Shown piece by piece: positions 18,073-28,464 of a stretch of 64,000 bases of DNA. The position numbers and the translations under genes are program-made. The notes below the pieces were generated by a model. The model saw only the letters and a list, made by a program, of their open reading frames with translations. It did no database searches and was not told the origin of the DNA. Source of the stretch: Polynucleobacter asymbioticus QLW-P1DMWA-1 (GTDB lineage: Bacteria; Pseudomonadota; Gammaproteobacteria; Burkholderiales; Burkholderiaceae); assembly GCF_000016345.1 (NCBI RefSeq), contig NC_009379.1, positions 1,488,001 through 1,552,000 on the forward strand, read 5' to 3'. How positions within the stretch are numbered: position 1 is the first letter of the stretch; each line of letters starts with the position of its first letter.

Positions 18073-19374
18073 TTAGTTTTGCGGACATCGATTAGCCAGA
18101 GGTTTATTAGCGAACCGATCATTGATCCAGGGTAAGAAAGTTTGCTGCGCCTCTAATGGGCTAGTGAAGTGAGTTGCCCCATCCAACTCTATATGCTGTA
18201 TATTGCCACCCATTTTGCACATCTGAGCTTCATAGATATCGACCATCGGCTTGGGAACCGCGTCTTTAGTTCCACGAAACACTAGCACTGGCACCGCAGG
18301 AGCGTTATTGGGTATACCGCCGGTAATCATTACCTCAATCCAAGCTTGAGTATTGATCGGCACTGACTTCACTAGGGATTTGTAATTATCTCCGTAACTA
18401 TAGGTCAATGCATCACTCAATACATGGAAGCATTTATTGTTGGAAAGTTGATCAAACACCGCAGCACCTTCAGGCGTAAACCAATCAGTAAGCTGTAACT
18501 TTTCCGGATAGGCCGCCTGCATGCCATACATCATCCCTGCTAGATGACCCCATAAAAAAATGTTTTGTGAAAGCGGTGCAGTAATTTTCTCCATGGCCTG
18601 ATCTACATTATCACTACTACTCATCATGGCGTATTGAGCAACACCCGAGAGGTTAACTGGAGATAAAGCGACAACACCCACTAGTTCAATGCCATCAAAA
18701 GCAGTACCAGTTTGCGCTAAGTATTCCTTAGATCCACCAGCAGAAAGAACGGAGTAACCGCCCTCAGACCAGCCGTATAACAAAGCTTTTTTACCGGCAC
18801 CAGCCTCCTTAACGGAGCCAGCAGCCCGAATAGCATTAATCGCATCACGACCCTGAGTTTGCCCAACTGCATATTGATGCTTACCGCCACCACCAAGACC
18901 TTGATAGTCAGTTGCTACAACAACATATCCTTCTTTGATTAATTCAGCCAAAGAAAGAACTCCATAATCCTCCCAAGAATTACCATTCATTAGATAGTAT
19001 TCATTTAGAGGTACTGCTGGATTAATTTGTTGAGAGGGGCCGCAATTCTGTGCGCTGCCTGTTGTGCCATGTGACCAAGAAACAATCGGTCGTCCGCCCT
19101 TAGGTGCCTGACCAATGGGTGCGATCAATAAGCCAGTGGAAATGGTTTTGAGATTATTCACATCAGAAGAAATATAAGCAATCCGCCAAGCCTGTGCACC
19201 AGCAATTTCTGTAGCTATTTTTTCTTTTTTGACAACTTGACCGAGCTTTCCTTCGGGCCTAATTTGAGATGAGGCAACATAAAAGGGTGGTATCGAGGGG
19301 GTGGCCATAGCACTCATCGATATGAATAGGCTGCAGACAAGAGTCTGAACTAAAGCACATCCAAAACGTTTCAT
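18073..19374 (-). CDS. secreted lipase-like alpha/beta hydrolase
   Basis: The 433-residue protein starts with a clear signal peptide (MKRFGCALVQTLVCSLFISM, cleavage likely after SAMA). The mature part is an alpha/beta hydrolase resembling the secretory lipase family. The nucleophile S203 lies in YGWSEGGYS, a candidate acid is the Asp in RGTKDAVPKP, and a candidate base is the His in DGATHFTSPL. An oxyanion-hole region SWSHGTTG is near residue 100. It probably cleaves esters in the periplasm or outside the cell. The substrate is unknown. It stands alone, transcribed towards ppsR. Confidence 0.82.
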   Translation of the reverse strand: MKRFGCALVQTLVCSLFISMSAMATPSIPPFYVASSQIRPEGKLGQVVKKEKIATEIAGAQAWRIAYISSDVNNLKTISTGLLIAPIGQAPKGGRPIVSWSHGTTGSAQNCGPSQQINPAVPLNEYYLMNGNSWEDYGVLSLAELIKEGYVVVATDYQGLGGGGKHQYAVGQTQGRDAINAIRAAGSVKEAGAGKKALLYGWSEGGYSVLSAGGSKEYLAQTGTAFDGIELVGVVALSPVNLSGVAQYAMMSSSDNVDQAMEKITAPLSQNIFLWGHLAGMMYGMQAAYPEKLQLTDWFTPEGAAVFDQLSNNKCFHVLSDALTYSYGDNYKSLVKSVPINTQAWIEVMITGGIPNNAPAVPVLVFRGTKDAVPKPMVDIYEAQMCKMGGNIQHIELDGATHFTSPLEAQQTFLPWINDRFANKPLANRCPQN

Positions 19375-19416
19375 GACTACTCCCTTAGGAATTAAAATTT
19401 AAATAGAAAGGTTAGC

Positions 19417-20241
19417 CTACCCTCTTCTGACTCGCACCGTCTCAAATAGACAAATAGCTGCGGCAGTCGATACGTTTAATGACTCCACTCGAGGATCTAT
19501 AGGAATGGAGATGCCTTTAGCTTGAGCCAGGAGATCTTCAGACACGCCCTGGCCTTCGCTCCCCATGACCCATGCAACTGGGTGCAGTAAATCATTCTTT
19601 AAAGAAAATAGATCACATTTTGCATCTGCAGTGGCGGCCAATAGAGGTGCCGTTACAGCACTCAACACTTGTTGGTTAGACCAACCTTCATAGAGATCCA
19701 ATAAACGGTGTGCACCCATACCGGCGCGCAAGACTTTGTTAGACCATAGATGTGCGCAGCCAGACAAAGCCAACACTTGAGTAAAGCCAGCAGCTGCTGC
19801 GGTTCGCAAAATAGAGCCTACATTGCCAGCATCTTGCACGCGATCCAATATCACAACATCACCCGCCAATGTAGCAATGGATTGGGATGGAGCCAAGCTG
19901 GATTTTGGAAGATCAAGCAAACCAGCAAGATGCGGCGCATTCACTAGTTCACTTAATAAATCCCATAGGGCGCTATCTAATTGATAAACCTTGGTATCTG
20001 GGCAAATCTCGAGATGTGAATACACTGCTTGTGCAATTTCAGAATTCTTTAAACCCACCTCAGAGGTAAATAAGATCTTCAGACCTGGATCCCCTAGCCA
20101 TGTTTGTACCAGATGAATACCTTCAAGTAGGGCTTGTCCACAAGCTAACCTTGCTTTTTGACCTTTTGAGCCAGTAGCTTGCAACAGCCGAACCTCTTTA
20201 AATAAAGCATTGTCTTTAGATGTAATGAGATCGAAGTTCAT
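19417..20241 (-). CDS. SpoU/TrmH-family RNA 2'-O-methyltransferase
   Basis: The 274-residue protein has an N-terminal L30e-like substrate-binding domain (FKEVRLLQATGSKGQKAR) and a C-terminal SPOUT domain. The SPOUT motifs are DRVQDAGNVGSILRTAAAAG (motif 1), VMGSEGQGVSEDLL (motif 2) and IPIDPRVESLNVSTAAAICL (motif 3). It probably methylates a ribose in rRNA or tRNA using SAM. RlmB is one possibility but cannot be told from other members by sequence alone. It lies 5 bases after rnhB and closes the large supercluster. Confidence 0.88.
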   Translation of the reverse strand: MNFDLITSKDNALFKEVRLLQATGSKGQKARLACGQALLEGIHLVQTWLGDPGLKILFTSEVGLKNSEIAQAVYSHLEICPDTKVYQLDSALWDLLSELVNAPHLAGLLDLPKSSLAPSQSIATLAGDVVILDRVQDAGNVGSILRTAAAAGFTQVLALSGCAHLWSNKVLRAGMGAHRLLDLYEGWSNQQVLSAVTAPLLAATADAKCDLFSLKNDLLHPVAWVMGSEGQGVSEDLLAQAKGISIPIDPRVESLNVSTAAAICLFETVRVRRG

Positions 20242-20246
20242 ATGAA

Positions 20247-20837
20247 TTAAAAACTACCTTCAAGCACTCTTCGTACGGGCGCAAAACTTTTTCGGTGCTC
20301 AGTGCATACCCCATATTGTTTTAACGCAGCAAAATGGGCTTCTGTAGGATAGCCCATATGTTGGGAAAAACCATATTGAGGATGCTGTTCATGCAAAGCA
20401 ATCATCTGGCGATCACGCGTGACCTTCGCCACAATAGATGCAGCAGAAATCGCTGGTTCTTTTGTGTCGCCCTTCACAATGGCTTCGGCAGCAATTGACA
20501 ATTCAGGGCAGCGATTTCCATCAATTAGGGCTTTGCTTGGCCACTCACCAAGGCGAGCGGCAAGGTCTTCAACGGCCCGGCGCATCGCTAACATCGTTGC
20601 CTGAAGAATATTAATGCTATCAATTTCTGTTGGGCTCGCCTCGCCAACACCCCAAGCCTTGGCCTTTTCCATGATTTGTTCATATAGAAATTCACGGCGT
20701 ACGGCGCTTAACTTTTTTGAGTCTTTTAAACCTTCAATAGGGTTCTCTGGATCTAATACAACAGCGCCAGCGACTACTGCGCCAACCAATGGGCCACGAC
20801 CCGCCTCATCTACGCCACAGACCCAAATCATGTTCAT
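20247..20837 (-). CDS. rnhB: ribonuclease HII
   Basis: RNase HII removes ribonucleotides from DNA. The 196-residue protein has the catalytic D10-E11 in [13 protein letters not shown], the DSKKLS motif, an Asp in ALIDGNRCP and the [21 protein letters not shown] segment. The ATG overlaps the lpxB stop as ATGA, a typical translational coupling. The ATG two codons downstream (MIWVCG) is also possible. Confidence 0.96.
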   Translation of the reverse strand: MNMIWVCGVDEAGRGPLVGAVVAGAVVLDPENPIEGLKDSKKLSAVRREFLYEQIMEKAKAWGVGEASPTEIDSINILQATMLAMRRAVEDLAARLGEWPSKALIDGNRCPELSIAAEAIVKGDTKEPAISAASIVAKVTRDRQMIALHEQHPQYGFSQHMGYPTEAHFAALKQYGVCTEHRKSFAPVRRVLEGSF

Positions 20838-22039
20838 GCACTCACTCTATTCTTGCGGCCATTAGCAATCGTTTGGGCAACAGCTTGTGCAACCAATAAT
20901 CCCGTTGGTCGGCGTAAGGTTTCATGCATTTTTGCAAAACGTGCCTTCAACTCAGCAACCTTACTAGGATGGTCTAACCAATTGAGGACAGCGGCTGCCA
21001 ATTTCTCGGGAGTAGCATCATCTTGTAGCAATTCAGGCACCACAAATTCTCCACACAAAATATTAGGTAGGCCGACATAAGGCATATAACCCTGTCGCTT
21101 CATAATTTGCGCCGTTAACCAAGGCACTTTATAAGAAATCACCATGGGTTTTTTCCACAATGCCGCCTGTAATGTCGCGGTTCCACTGGCAATCAACACA
21201 ACATCAGAAGCTTCCAATACTTCATCTGCCATGCCATCAATCAAATGAATTCGAATATCGGGATACTGCTTTCTAGTTTTCTCTAACAACTGCTCAAGCG
21301 GCTCACGCAAGCGAGGTGTCGCAATAGGGATTAAGAAATTCAACGTTTGTCCTTGAAGGCGATCCGCTAATAATTCCATTGTCTGGAAAAATATCGGCGC
21401 AATGTGTTCAATTTCAGATCCACGACTACCCGGTAAAACTGCAACTGCAATTCCCTCTAATGCGCCCTCAGAAAGATTTAAAGTGTGCGTCAGTTTTATT
21501 CTTGCTGCTGGTGTGTTGGGTTCAAGTGGAATATCACTTGCCAAAGGATGGCCCACATAAGTAGAGGCTACTCCAGCACGATCATAAATCTCGGTTTCAA
21601 ATGGAAAAATACACAGCATTCTCTCCACTGCTTGAGAAATCTTTTTGATACGCCCCGCTCTCCATGCCCAAATAGATGGAGACACCAAATGCAAGGTAGG
21701 GATTCCGGCCTTTCGTAATTGCAGCTCTACCCCTAAATTAAAGTCGGGGGCATCAATACCTAAATAGACATCAGGACGACCCTCACCTAGAAGATTGGCA
21801 ATCAGCTCTTTACGAAGTTTCAAGATGGCGGGAAGCTGCTTAATGGCCTCTACATACCCACGAACACTCAGTGTTTCCATAGGCCAATCGGAGTGCATGC
21901 CCTGGGCTTGCATCCTTGGGCCTCCAATGCCGTAGACCTCTAGGCCCGCCATATCTGGAATTTGATTTAAGGCGCTCAGAACTGGCGCGGCTAATAAATC
22001 ACCAGAAGGCTCGCCAGCTACACAAGCTAACTTTGGCAA
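20834..22039 (-). CDS. lpxB: lipid-A-disaccharide synthase
   Basis: LpxB joins UDP-2,3-diacylglucosamine and lipid X to form the lipid A disaccharide at the inner membrane. Family marks are [18 protein letters not shown] near the start, [38 protein letters not shown] and [11 protein letters not shown]. The frame stays open 35 codons upstream into lpxA. I favour the TTG at 22039, which gives [14 protein letters not shown], 13 bases after the lpxA stop and behind a GGA. The nearest ATG (22093) would overlap lpxA by 41 bases and add an unconserved N-terminus. The stop overlaps rnhB. Confidence 0.92.
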   Translation of the reverse strand: MPKLACVAGEPSGDLLAAPVLSALNQIPDMAGLEVYGIGGPRMQAQGMHSDWPMETLSVRGYVEAIKQLPAILKLRKELIANLLGEGRPDVYLGIDAPDFNLGVELQLRKAGIPTLHLVSPSIWAWRAGRIKKISQAVERMLCIFPFETEIYDRAGVASTYVGHPLASDIPLEPNTPAARIKLTHTLNLSEGALEGIAVAVLPGSRGSEIEHIAPIFFQTMELLADRLQGQTLNFLIPIATPRLREPLEQLLEKTRKQYPDIRIHLIDGMADEVLEASDVVLIASGTATLQAALWKKPMVISYKVPWLTAQIMKRQGYMPYVGLPNILCGEFVVPELLQDDATPEKLAAAVLNWLDHPSKVAELKARFAKMHETLRRPTGLLVAQAVAQTIANGRKNRVSA

Positions 22040-22052
22040 AGTAATCCGATCG

Positions 22053-22850
22053 TTAGCGAATAATGCCGCGCGTAGAGGCAGCAATAAAATCATGGAACTG
22101 CGCGAGCTTATCGGCAGTCGCTTGGTCGCCTGAGCTGGCGGCAACCATCTTCTGAATTTCTACTTTAGCGTCCTCAAAACTGAGCCCATCTTTATAAAGA
22201 ACTTTGTAAGCTTGACGCAAAGCTGTAACTGTTTCACTTGAAAACCCGCGGCGCTTTAAACCTTCTACGTTGATGCCATGTGGAGATGCCTTATCTCCAG
22301 CAGCAATCACAAATGGCGGAATATCTTGAACCAATGCTGAAGCACCACCCAACATTGCATGCTGGCCAATACGCACAAATTGATGCACCCCAGACATACC
22401 ACCCATAATGGCCCAGTCTTCTACTTGAACGTGTCCAGCAATTTGGGCATTACTCGAAAAAATGGTGTGATTACCCACCTGACAATCATGTGCAATGTGC
22501 ACATATGCCATGATCCAGTTATCGTTACCAATACGAGTAATACCTAGGTCTTGTGAGGTTCCAGTATGAATAGTGGTGAACTCACGAATCGTGTTGCGAT
22601 CACCAATAATAAGCTGAGTTGGCTCACCACGATATTTCATATCTTGTGGTGGTCCACCAATTGCCGCAAAGTGTGCAAATGTATTTTCTTTGCCAATAGT
22701 GGTATGACCCTCTATGACAGTATGGGATCCCACTTTGGTGCCAGAACCAATTTTGACGTTGGGTCCAATGACGGAAAACGGGCCAACCTCAACATCACTT
22801 GCGAGTTCAGCTTTGCTATCAACTACAGCAGATGCATGAATCCGAGTCAT
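22053..22850 (-). CDS. lpxA: UDP-N-acetylglucosamine acyltransferase
   Basis: LpxA adds the first 3-hydroxyacyl chain to UDP-GlcNAc in lipid A synthesis. The 265-residue protein is a left-handed beta helix, visible as repeated hexapeptides ([20 protein letters not shown], then [20 protein letters not shown]). It has [19 protein letters not shown] and [20 protein letters not shown] around the active site, then the helical C-terminal domain. The ATG overlaps the fabZ stop by one base (TAATG), which fixes the start at 22850. Confidence 0.97.
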   Translation of the reverse strand: MTRIHASAVVDSKAELASDVEVGPFSVIGPNVKIGSGTKVGSHTVIEGHTTIGKENTFAHFAAIGGPPQDMKYRGEPTQLIIGDRNTIREFTTIHTGTSQDLGITRIGNDNWIMAYVHIAHDCQVGNHTIFSSNAQIAGHVQVEDWAIMGGMSGVHQFVRIGQHAMLGGASALVQDIPPFVIAAGDKASPHGINVEGLKRRGFSSETVTALRQAYKVLYKDGLSFEDAKVEIQKMVAASSGDQATADKLAQFHDFIAASTRGIIR

Positions 22851-23299
22851 TACGCGCCTTTCGAACGTACCGCACAAGTAATATTGGCTTCTGCAGCGAT
22901 TTCACCATCCACAGTTGCCTGAACTGCGAACTTATAAATACCTGCGCGACCACGCTCTAGCCTCGCAGTCATAATCAATTGATCACCGGGAAGTACTGGT
23001 TTTTTAAAACGGGCACCATCAATACCAGCAAAGTAATAAATTGCATCTTCAGCACGCTCTTCGGAAAATGTTAGCAATGCAGCTGTTTGAGCTAACGCCT
23101 CAATAATTAATACTCCAGGCATCACCGGGAAATCAGGAAAGTGCCCCTGAAAGAATGGCTCATTCATCGTGACATTTTTTAAGGCGGTAATGGTTTCGCG
23201 AGGCGTTATTTCCAGAACGCGATCTACCAGTAAAAATGGATAGCGATGTGGCAATAACTGCAAAATTTTGTGGATATCAATCGCGATAGGGTTACTCAT
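22850..23299 (-). CDS. fabZ: 3-hydroxyacyl-ACP dehydratase
   Basis: FabZ dehydrates 3-hydroxyacyl-ACP in fatty acid synthesis and competes with LpxA and LpxD for the same substrate. The 149-residue hot-dog fold protein has [14 protein letters not shown], the catalytic H53 in [13 protein letters not shown] and E67 in IIEALAQ. It lies between lpxD and lpxA as in most proteobacteria. Confidence 0.97.
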   Translation of the reverse strand: MSNPIAIDIHKILQLLPHRYPFLLVDRVLEITPRETITALKNVTMNEPFFQGHFPDFPVMPGVLIIEALAQTAALLTFSEERAEDAIYYFAGIDGARFKKPVLPGDQLIMTARLERGRAGIYKFAVQATVDGEIAAEANITCAVRSKGA

Positions 23300-23345
23300 A
23301 CATTACCTGCTCAAAGTTATTAATTCATTAAATGCCAAAAGAGCC

Positions 23346-24413
23346 TTAAGACTCCGTACTTTTGTTTTTATCCAATAAACGCAGGCGTTGGCGTATTTTA
23401 TCGAGTCCACGCAAGATCGCCGCATTTTTTTCCCAGGCCCCATGAAGCATTGATGGGTAGACGCCGGTGTAATGCTGACCAGGCTCTGTAATCGAGCGAA
23501 TAATAGAAGTATTGCCAGAAACCGTTGTTCTATCAGCAATCGTTAGATGGCCAGCAAAATTAGCGGCGCCACCAATGATGCAGAAATTGCCAATTTTGGT
23601 GCTCCCTGAAATTGCAGCGCAGCCCGCAATCACGCAGCAATTGCCCACTACTACGTTATGTGCGATCTGCACTTGATTGTCAATTTTGCTACCTGAGCCG
23701 ATGATGGTGTCACTCATAGCCCCACGATCAATTGTCGTTGATGCTCCAATCTCTACATCGCTTCCGATAACTACATTACCAGTCTGAGGAATTTTTACCC
23801 ACTCTCCACCAGTCGCAGAAAAATCAGGGGCGAACCCAAAGCCATCAGCACCAATGACGGCTCCACTATGAATAATGCAACGCTCACCAATTTGCGTGCC
23901 AAAATAAAGTGATACCGCCGGATAAATTAAAGTGTCGCTAGCGATGTCACAATTTTCTGCAACAAAAGTATTGCCTAAAATTGCAACGCGCTCTCCAAGC
24001 TTAACGCCAGCACCTATACGTACAAACGGACCAATATGACAGGAGGCTGGAATGCTAGCGCTTGGGTCAACCACTGCAGCAGAGTGAATACCCGGTTCAT
24101 ATATGGGGGCGCTTTGCCGAGCAAAATATTGCGCAACTCTTGCAAAAGTAGCATAGGGATTTTTAGCAACAAAATAGACTCGTCCAGAGGAATGAGTTCC
24201 TGGATTGGCTTGTAAAAATTCTAAATCTGCTTTGCTAACAATTAAAGCGCCAGCGCTACTGTCGGCGGCTTGCTTACGGTAGAGAGGATTCGATAAAAAG
24301 GAGATTTGGCTTGATTGCGCCCGCTCAAGGGGTGCTAAACCATTAAAAACTGTGGAGGCTTCCCCCACCAAGCTTGCTTGAAACTGATTGGCCAGCTCAA
24401 TGGCGGTAAGCAT
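23346..24413 (-). CDS. lpxD: UDP-3-O-acylglucosamine N-acyltransferase
   Basis: LpxD adds the second 3-hydroxyacyl chain in lipid A synthesis. The 355-residue protein has an N-terminal uridine-binding domain ([14 protein letters not shown]) and a long left-handed beta helix with hexapeptide repeats. Family marks are [30 protein letters not shown] and [13 protein letters not shown], where the His is catalytic. It starts 5 bases after the skp stop. Confidence 0.96.
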   Translation of the reverse strand: MLTAIELANQFQASLVGEASTVFNGLAPLERAQSSQISFLSNPLYRKQAADSSAGALIVSKADLEFLQANPGTHSSGRVYFVAKNPYATFARVAQYFARQSAPIYEPGIHSAAVVDPSASIPASCHIGPFVRIGAGVKLGERVAILGNTFVAENCDIASDTLIYPAVSLYFGTQIGERCIIHSGAVIGADGFGFAPDFSATGGEWVKIPQTGNVVIGSDVEIGASTTIDRGAMSDTIIGSGSKIDNQVQIAHNVVVGNCCVIAGCAAISGSTKIGNFCIIGGAANFAGHLTIADRTTVSGNTSIIRSITEPGQHYTGVYPSMLHGAWEKNAAILRGLDKIRQRLRLLDKNKSTES

Positions 24414-24418
24414 AAGAC

Positions 24419-24946
24419 TTATTTTTGGCTATTTAAGGCCTTGATAACATCATCAGTTACATCGGCCTTAGGATTAACATAAGCAGCCTCTTGAACGATG
24501 ATGTCAAGCTTTCTTTGTTCAGCAATTTGCTTGAGGACTAAGTTTGCTTTCTCAGCAATCTTGGCGCGCTCTTCAAATGTACGCTGGTTTAAATCTTCTG
24601 TAAATTCACGTTGCTTACGTTGCAATTCGCGGTCTTGATCAGCCAATTCGCGCTGACGACGTGAACGCTCTGCTTCACTCATTACAGCACCATCACGGTC
24701 AAGCTTTTCGGCTGCGGCTTTAATCTTTTCAGCGCTTTTGCGTAACTCGTCCTGACGTTTTGTAAATTCATTTTGCAAACGAGTTTGCATTGCTTTGGCC
24801 AAGTTAGACTCATTAAATACTTTTTCTGAGTTCACAACAGCGACGCGCGTTCCCGCATCTTGAGCAAATGCTAGCGGCGCGATAAAAGCACTTGCCATGG
24901 CAACCAAGCCAACCTGAATCCATTTTGAAGAGTTTGAAAACTTCAT
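24419..24946 (-). CDS. skp: periplasmic chaperone Skp/OmpH
   Basis: Skp holds unfolded outer membrane proteins in the periplasm before delivery to BamA. The 175-residue precursor begins [13 protein letters not shown], with a hydrophobic segment and cleavage likely after LAFA. The mature part ([14 protein letters not shown]) is followed by long charged coiled-coil helices that form the tentacles. The start is the ATG at 24946, with the Shine-Dalgarno AAGGAAAG about 5 bases ahead. It follows bamA. Confidence 0.93.
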   Translation of the reverse strand: MKFSNSSKWIQVGLVAMASAFIAPLAFAQDAGTRVAVVNSEKVFNESNLAKAMQTRLQNEFTKRQDELRKSAEKIKAAAEKLDRDGAVMSEAERSRRQRELADQDRELQRKQREFTEDLNQRTFEERAKIAEKANLVLKQIAEQRKLDIIVQEAAYVNPKADVTDDVIKALNSQK

Positions 24947-24964
24947 AAAACTTTCCTTGAACAA

Positions 24965-27313
24965 TTAAAACGCTGTTCCAACCTGGAACTGCAAACGTTG
25001 AATGTTATCCGTTGGCTGAGATTTGTACGGAATACCATAACTAAACTTCAGTGGTCCTAACGGTGATATCCATGATATACCCAAACCATAGGAGTATCTT
25101 AAGACTAGGTTCAGGTTTTGACCAAAAGCATTACCGCCGTCGATAAAGGTAAAGGCTCTTAACGTTTTGTCAGTTCCGGACCCAGGCACAGGCACCGTGT
25201 ACTCAATATTCGTCACGATCTTTGACTGACCACCGGTAGGCTGATAAGACCCAGTATTCGTGTTGTAATACTGCGGACCCAAGGAACCGGGGGAATAACC
25301 GCGTACCGATCCAATACCACCAACATAGTAATTTTTAGTAATTGGGAAGGGATTGCTACCGTAAGCCTGACCATATCCAACCTCGCCATTAAAGGACAAG
25401 ATATTTCCCTTGGAAAAAGAGTGATACTTTTGATATTGCCCGTACACACGATAGAAATTCATATTGGCAACCGGAGTACCAACCTCACCAGACAGCTGCT
25501 CTAAAGAACCCTCCGAGGGAATTAGAGCACTATCTCGCCCATCGCGCGACCAACCTACAGTTACTGGAACGTTATAAGTGTTTAAGGTGGCTGGATAGCC
25601 AGGAGCAGCGACGCCATAACTTTGCGCATAATTTAAATACGGAATAGGGGTATTAGAAGTTGTATTAATTTGGAAGGCTTCAAAACCAGTACCAAAAAAT
25701 ACGCGATCGACCTCTGTATACGGAACACCAAATTTAATATTTGAGCCCACGTTTTTAATTTGGTAATCTGGATCGCCAATGTAATAAAGCGGCTTTGAAG
25801 ATCTATAGTACAAATCAGTGTAACGACTGATACCCTCTTCAGTGAAATACGGGTCATAGTTTGACAGCGTTAAATTCTGATTAATTTTTCCTAATGACAT
25901 ATTCAAGCCGATGGCTGTTCCGGTGCCGAACGCATTATCTTGATTGATACCAGCAGATAAAATTAATTTCTCAGTTGAGGAAAAGCCTGCGCCCAGAGTG
26001 ATGGCTCCTGTTGGCTTTTCTGTGACCTTTACGTTCACGTCAACCTGGTCTGGAGAGCCCGGAACATCTTCTGTGGCAATATCAGTCTCGGTAAAGTAGC
26101 CCAACCTACCTAAACGCTTCTTTGATAGCTCAATCTTATCGCTGTCAAACCAAGAACTTTCAAATTGACGCATTTCACGTCGTATGACTACGTCACGTGT
26201 TTTTGCATTTCCACTAATGGCCACTTGGCGAACATAAATACGGCGCCCCGGATCAATCACCAAGGTGAGATCAACTTCTGCTAAGTCACGACGCACATCT
26301 GGCTGAGGATTTACTGTTGCAAAAGCATAGCCATACGTTCCTAATACTTCGGCAATTGCCTTAGTGCTTTCTGTGAGTTTAGCCGATGAGTAAGTATCGC
26401 CCTGTTTAAGGGTGATCAGCTTCATAAACTCAGATTCTTTACCCAATAAATCACCAGCCAGACGAACATCCTTCACCGTGAATTTTTTTCCTTCACGAAT
26501 GCTGATGGTGAGGAAGATGCCTTTTTTATCAGGGGTAATAGAAACCTGAGTGGATTCAATCACAAATTCGAGATAGCCTCGATTTAAATAATAAGAGCGA
26601 ATACTTTCTAAATCGGCTGTCAGCTTTTGCTTGGAATACTGGTTGTCCTTGCTATACCAAGATAACCATCCACCCGTCTTTAACTGCATTTGGCTATTGA
26701 GTGTGCTCTCACTAAACTCTTCATTGCCAATAAAGTTAATTTCTTGAATTTTGGCAACCGGGCCTTCATCAATATTGAAATAAACGGCCACCTGATTGCG
26801 CTCAAGCGGGGTAACAGTAGCCACCACCTCTGCCGCAAACATCCCTTTACCAACATACTGACGCTTTAATTCTTGCTCAGCTTTATCAATAAGCGCCTTG
26901 TCGTAAAAACGAGCTTCTGCTACACCAACAGCCTTCAAAGACTTTCTCACTAAGTCCGGGTCAAATTCCTTCATCCCGGTGAACTCGATACGTGAAATAG
27001 TTGGGCGCTCTTCGACAATGACGATCAATACATTACCTTGCGCCTGAATTTGAACGTCCCTAAAAAAGCCAGTGCTATATAAAGCCTTAATAGCTTCGGT
27101 ACTTTTTTCTTCGTTAAAGGTGTCACCCACTTGAACCGGCAAATAACTAAATACCGTTCCTGGCTCTACGCGCTGTAAACCTTCAACCCGAATATCCTTC
27201 ACCACAAAGGAGTCTGCTGCATGCGCATTGACGCTGAACATCACAGCCAAAATCAGCAGTAATTGAGCAAATAAACGAGCAAAAATCGAGGAAGATAAGA
27301 TCAGAAAATTCAA
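24965..27313 (-). CDS. bamA: outer membrane protein assembly factor BamA
   Basis: BamA folds and inserts beta-barrel proteins in the outer membrane. The 782-residue precursor has a signal peptide ending VNAHA, five POTRA domains (about residues 35-440, each with patterns like VKDIRVEGLQRVEPGTVF) and a 16-strand barrel. The lid motif GSVRGYSPGSLGP lies near residue 680 and the C-terminal strand ends LQFQVGTAF with the terminal Phe expected of barrel proteins. The start codon is TTG at 27313 and overlaps the rseP stop as TTGA. A later ATG (residue 25) would destroy the signal peptide. Confidence 0.96.
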   Translation of the reverse strand: MNFLILSSSIFARLFAQLLLILAVMFSVNAHAADSFVVKDIRVEGLQRVEPGTVFSYLPVQVGDTFNEEKSTEAIKALYSTGFFRDVQIQAQGNVLIVIVEERPTISRIEFTGMKEFDPDLVRKSLKAVGVAEARFYDKALIDKAEQELKRQYVGKGMFAAEVVATVTPLERNQVAVYFNIDEGPVAKIQEINFIGNEEFSESTLNSQMQLKTGGWLSWYSKDNQYSKQKLTADLESIRSYYLNRGYLEFVIESTQVSITPDKKGIFLTISIREGKKFTVKDVRLAGDLLGKESEFMKLITLKQGDTYSSAKLTESTKAIAEVLGTYGYAFATVNPQPDVRRDLAEVDLTLVIDPGRRIYVRQVAISGNAKTRDVVIRREMRQFESSWFDSDKIELSKKRLGRLGYFTETDIATEDVPGSPDQVDVNVKVTEKPTGAITLGAGFSSTEKLILSAGINQDNAFGTGTAIGLNMSLGKINQNLTLSNYDPYFTEEGISRYTDLYYRSSKPLYYIGDPDYQIKNVGSNIKFGVPYTEVDRVFFGTGFEAFQINTTSNTPIPYLNYAQSYGVAAPGYPATLNTYNVPVTVGWSRDGRDSALIPSEGSLEQLSGEVGTPVANMNFYRVYGQYQKYHSFSKGNILSFNGEVGYGQAYGSNPFPITKNYYVGGIGSVRGYSPGSLGPQYYNTNTGSYQPTGGQSKIVTNIEYTVPVPGSGTDKTLRAFTFIDGGNAFGQNLNLVLRYSYGLGISWISPLGPLKFSYGIPYKSQPTDNIQRLQFQVGTAF

Positions 27314-28443
27314 GGCGACAAATAGCGTTGTAAATCGTTAAACAAGGCCAGCAGGGAAATAAAAATCAATAAGAAAAAGCCCGCTTTTTGGAGCTGTTCC
27401 TGCCTTGAAATTGAAATCCGCTTACCAGCGACCAACTCCCATGCATCATACAGGAGCTGACCCCCATCAAGCATGGGAAAAGGTAGCAAATTTAATATTC
27501 CAATACTGATACTCATTAGTGCTAAAAATGCCAAAAAAGGCTGCCAGCCAACCTGTGCAGTCTTACCGGCCATGTCCGCAATACTCAGTGGCCCCCCGAG
27601 CTGTTTAAAAGATGTCTTTCCTGTAACGATGCCAGCCATTACCCTTACGGAAAGCTTGCTAATCAGATAAACCCTTTCTGCCGCAAAACACACTGCGTCG
27701 ATAGGCCCCAACTTCAGCTCCTTCCAGCCCGCCAAAGGGGTGGCTACCGGCAAAATGCCCAATTTAGCTACGGGGTCTGCATCAGGACTCAGGCGGGGTA
27801 AATCTTCAGCCAAAAAAACTTTGGTGAAGCGCTGGCCATCAGGCCCAAGCATCTCAAGCTCAAAGCCATACTCGCCGGCTAGAGCATCCATTAGCCTCCA
27901 ACGCAGAGCATTCCAGCTGGGGATGGACTTAAATTCACCAGAAAGGGGCACAGATTTAACCCCAGAATCCAGCTGCTGCCATCCCAGCACCTGATCCCCC
28001 GCCCTAAGGTCCAATTGAGCCGCTATTGAATTCTCAGGGGGAGCTTGTAAAACAGCCGGCAATTGAGGGACCCCTGAGAGGTATAAGCCGGCAAAAAGGA
28101 GGATAGCCAGGAAAAAATTAGCAAAAGGCCCCGCTGCAACAATCAGCGATCTTTTCCACAAGGGTTTGTAATCATAGGCTTCTGATTGTTCAACCAAGCT
28201 AATAGACTGAGTACGATCGCGCCCATCCAATAATTTCACATAACCCCCAAGAGGAATCGGGGCCAATGTCCACTCAGTTTTATTGTTTGCTTGATAGGTA
28301 AAAAAGGGTTTACCAAAGCCAATCGAAAATCTCAGGACCCGCACTCCACAAGCACGCGCTGCTAAAAAATGGCCAAACTCATGAAAGCTCACTAGTACCC
28401 CGAGAGTAACTAGAAAAGCGCCAAGAGTGATAAGTGCTTGCAA
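27310..28443 (-). CDS. rseP: RIP zinc metalloprotease RseP (site-2 protease family)
   Basis: RseP cleaves anti-sigma factors and remnant signal peptides inside the inner membrane. The 377-residue protein has the zinc motif H21-E-F-G-H25 in SFHEFGHFLAARACG, a PDZ region in the middle, and the third zinc ligand in LLPFPMLDGGQLLYDAWE near the C-terminus. Four hydrophobic segments fit the family topology. It lies between dxr and bamA, as is usual. Confidence 0.96.
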   Translation of the reverse strand: MQALITLGAFLVTLGVLVSFHEFGHFLAARACGVRVLRFSIGFGKPFFTYQANNKTEWTLAPIPLGGYVKLLDGRDRTQSISLVEQSEAYDYKPLWKRSLIVAAGPFANFFLAILLFAGLYLSGVPQLPAVLQAPPENSIAAQLDLRAGDQVLGWQQLDSGVKSVPLSGEFKSIPSWNALRWRLMDALAGEYGFELEMLGPDGQRFTKVFLAEDLPRLSPDADPVAKLGILPVATPLAGWKELKLGPIDAVCFAAERVYLISKLSVRVMAGIVTGKTSFKQLGGPLSIADMAGKTAQVGWQPFLAFLALMSISIGILNLLPFPMLDGGQLLYDAWELVAGKRISISRQEQLQKAGFFLLIFISLLALFNDLQRYLSP

Positions 28444-28464
28444 AGATAAGCCTAAGATTATTTT

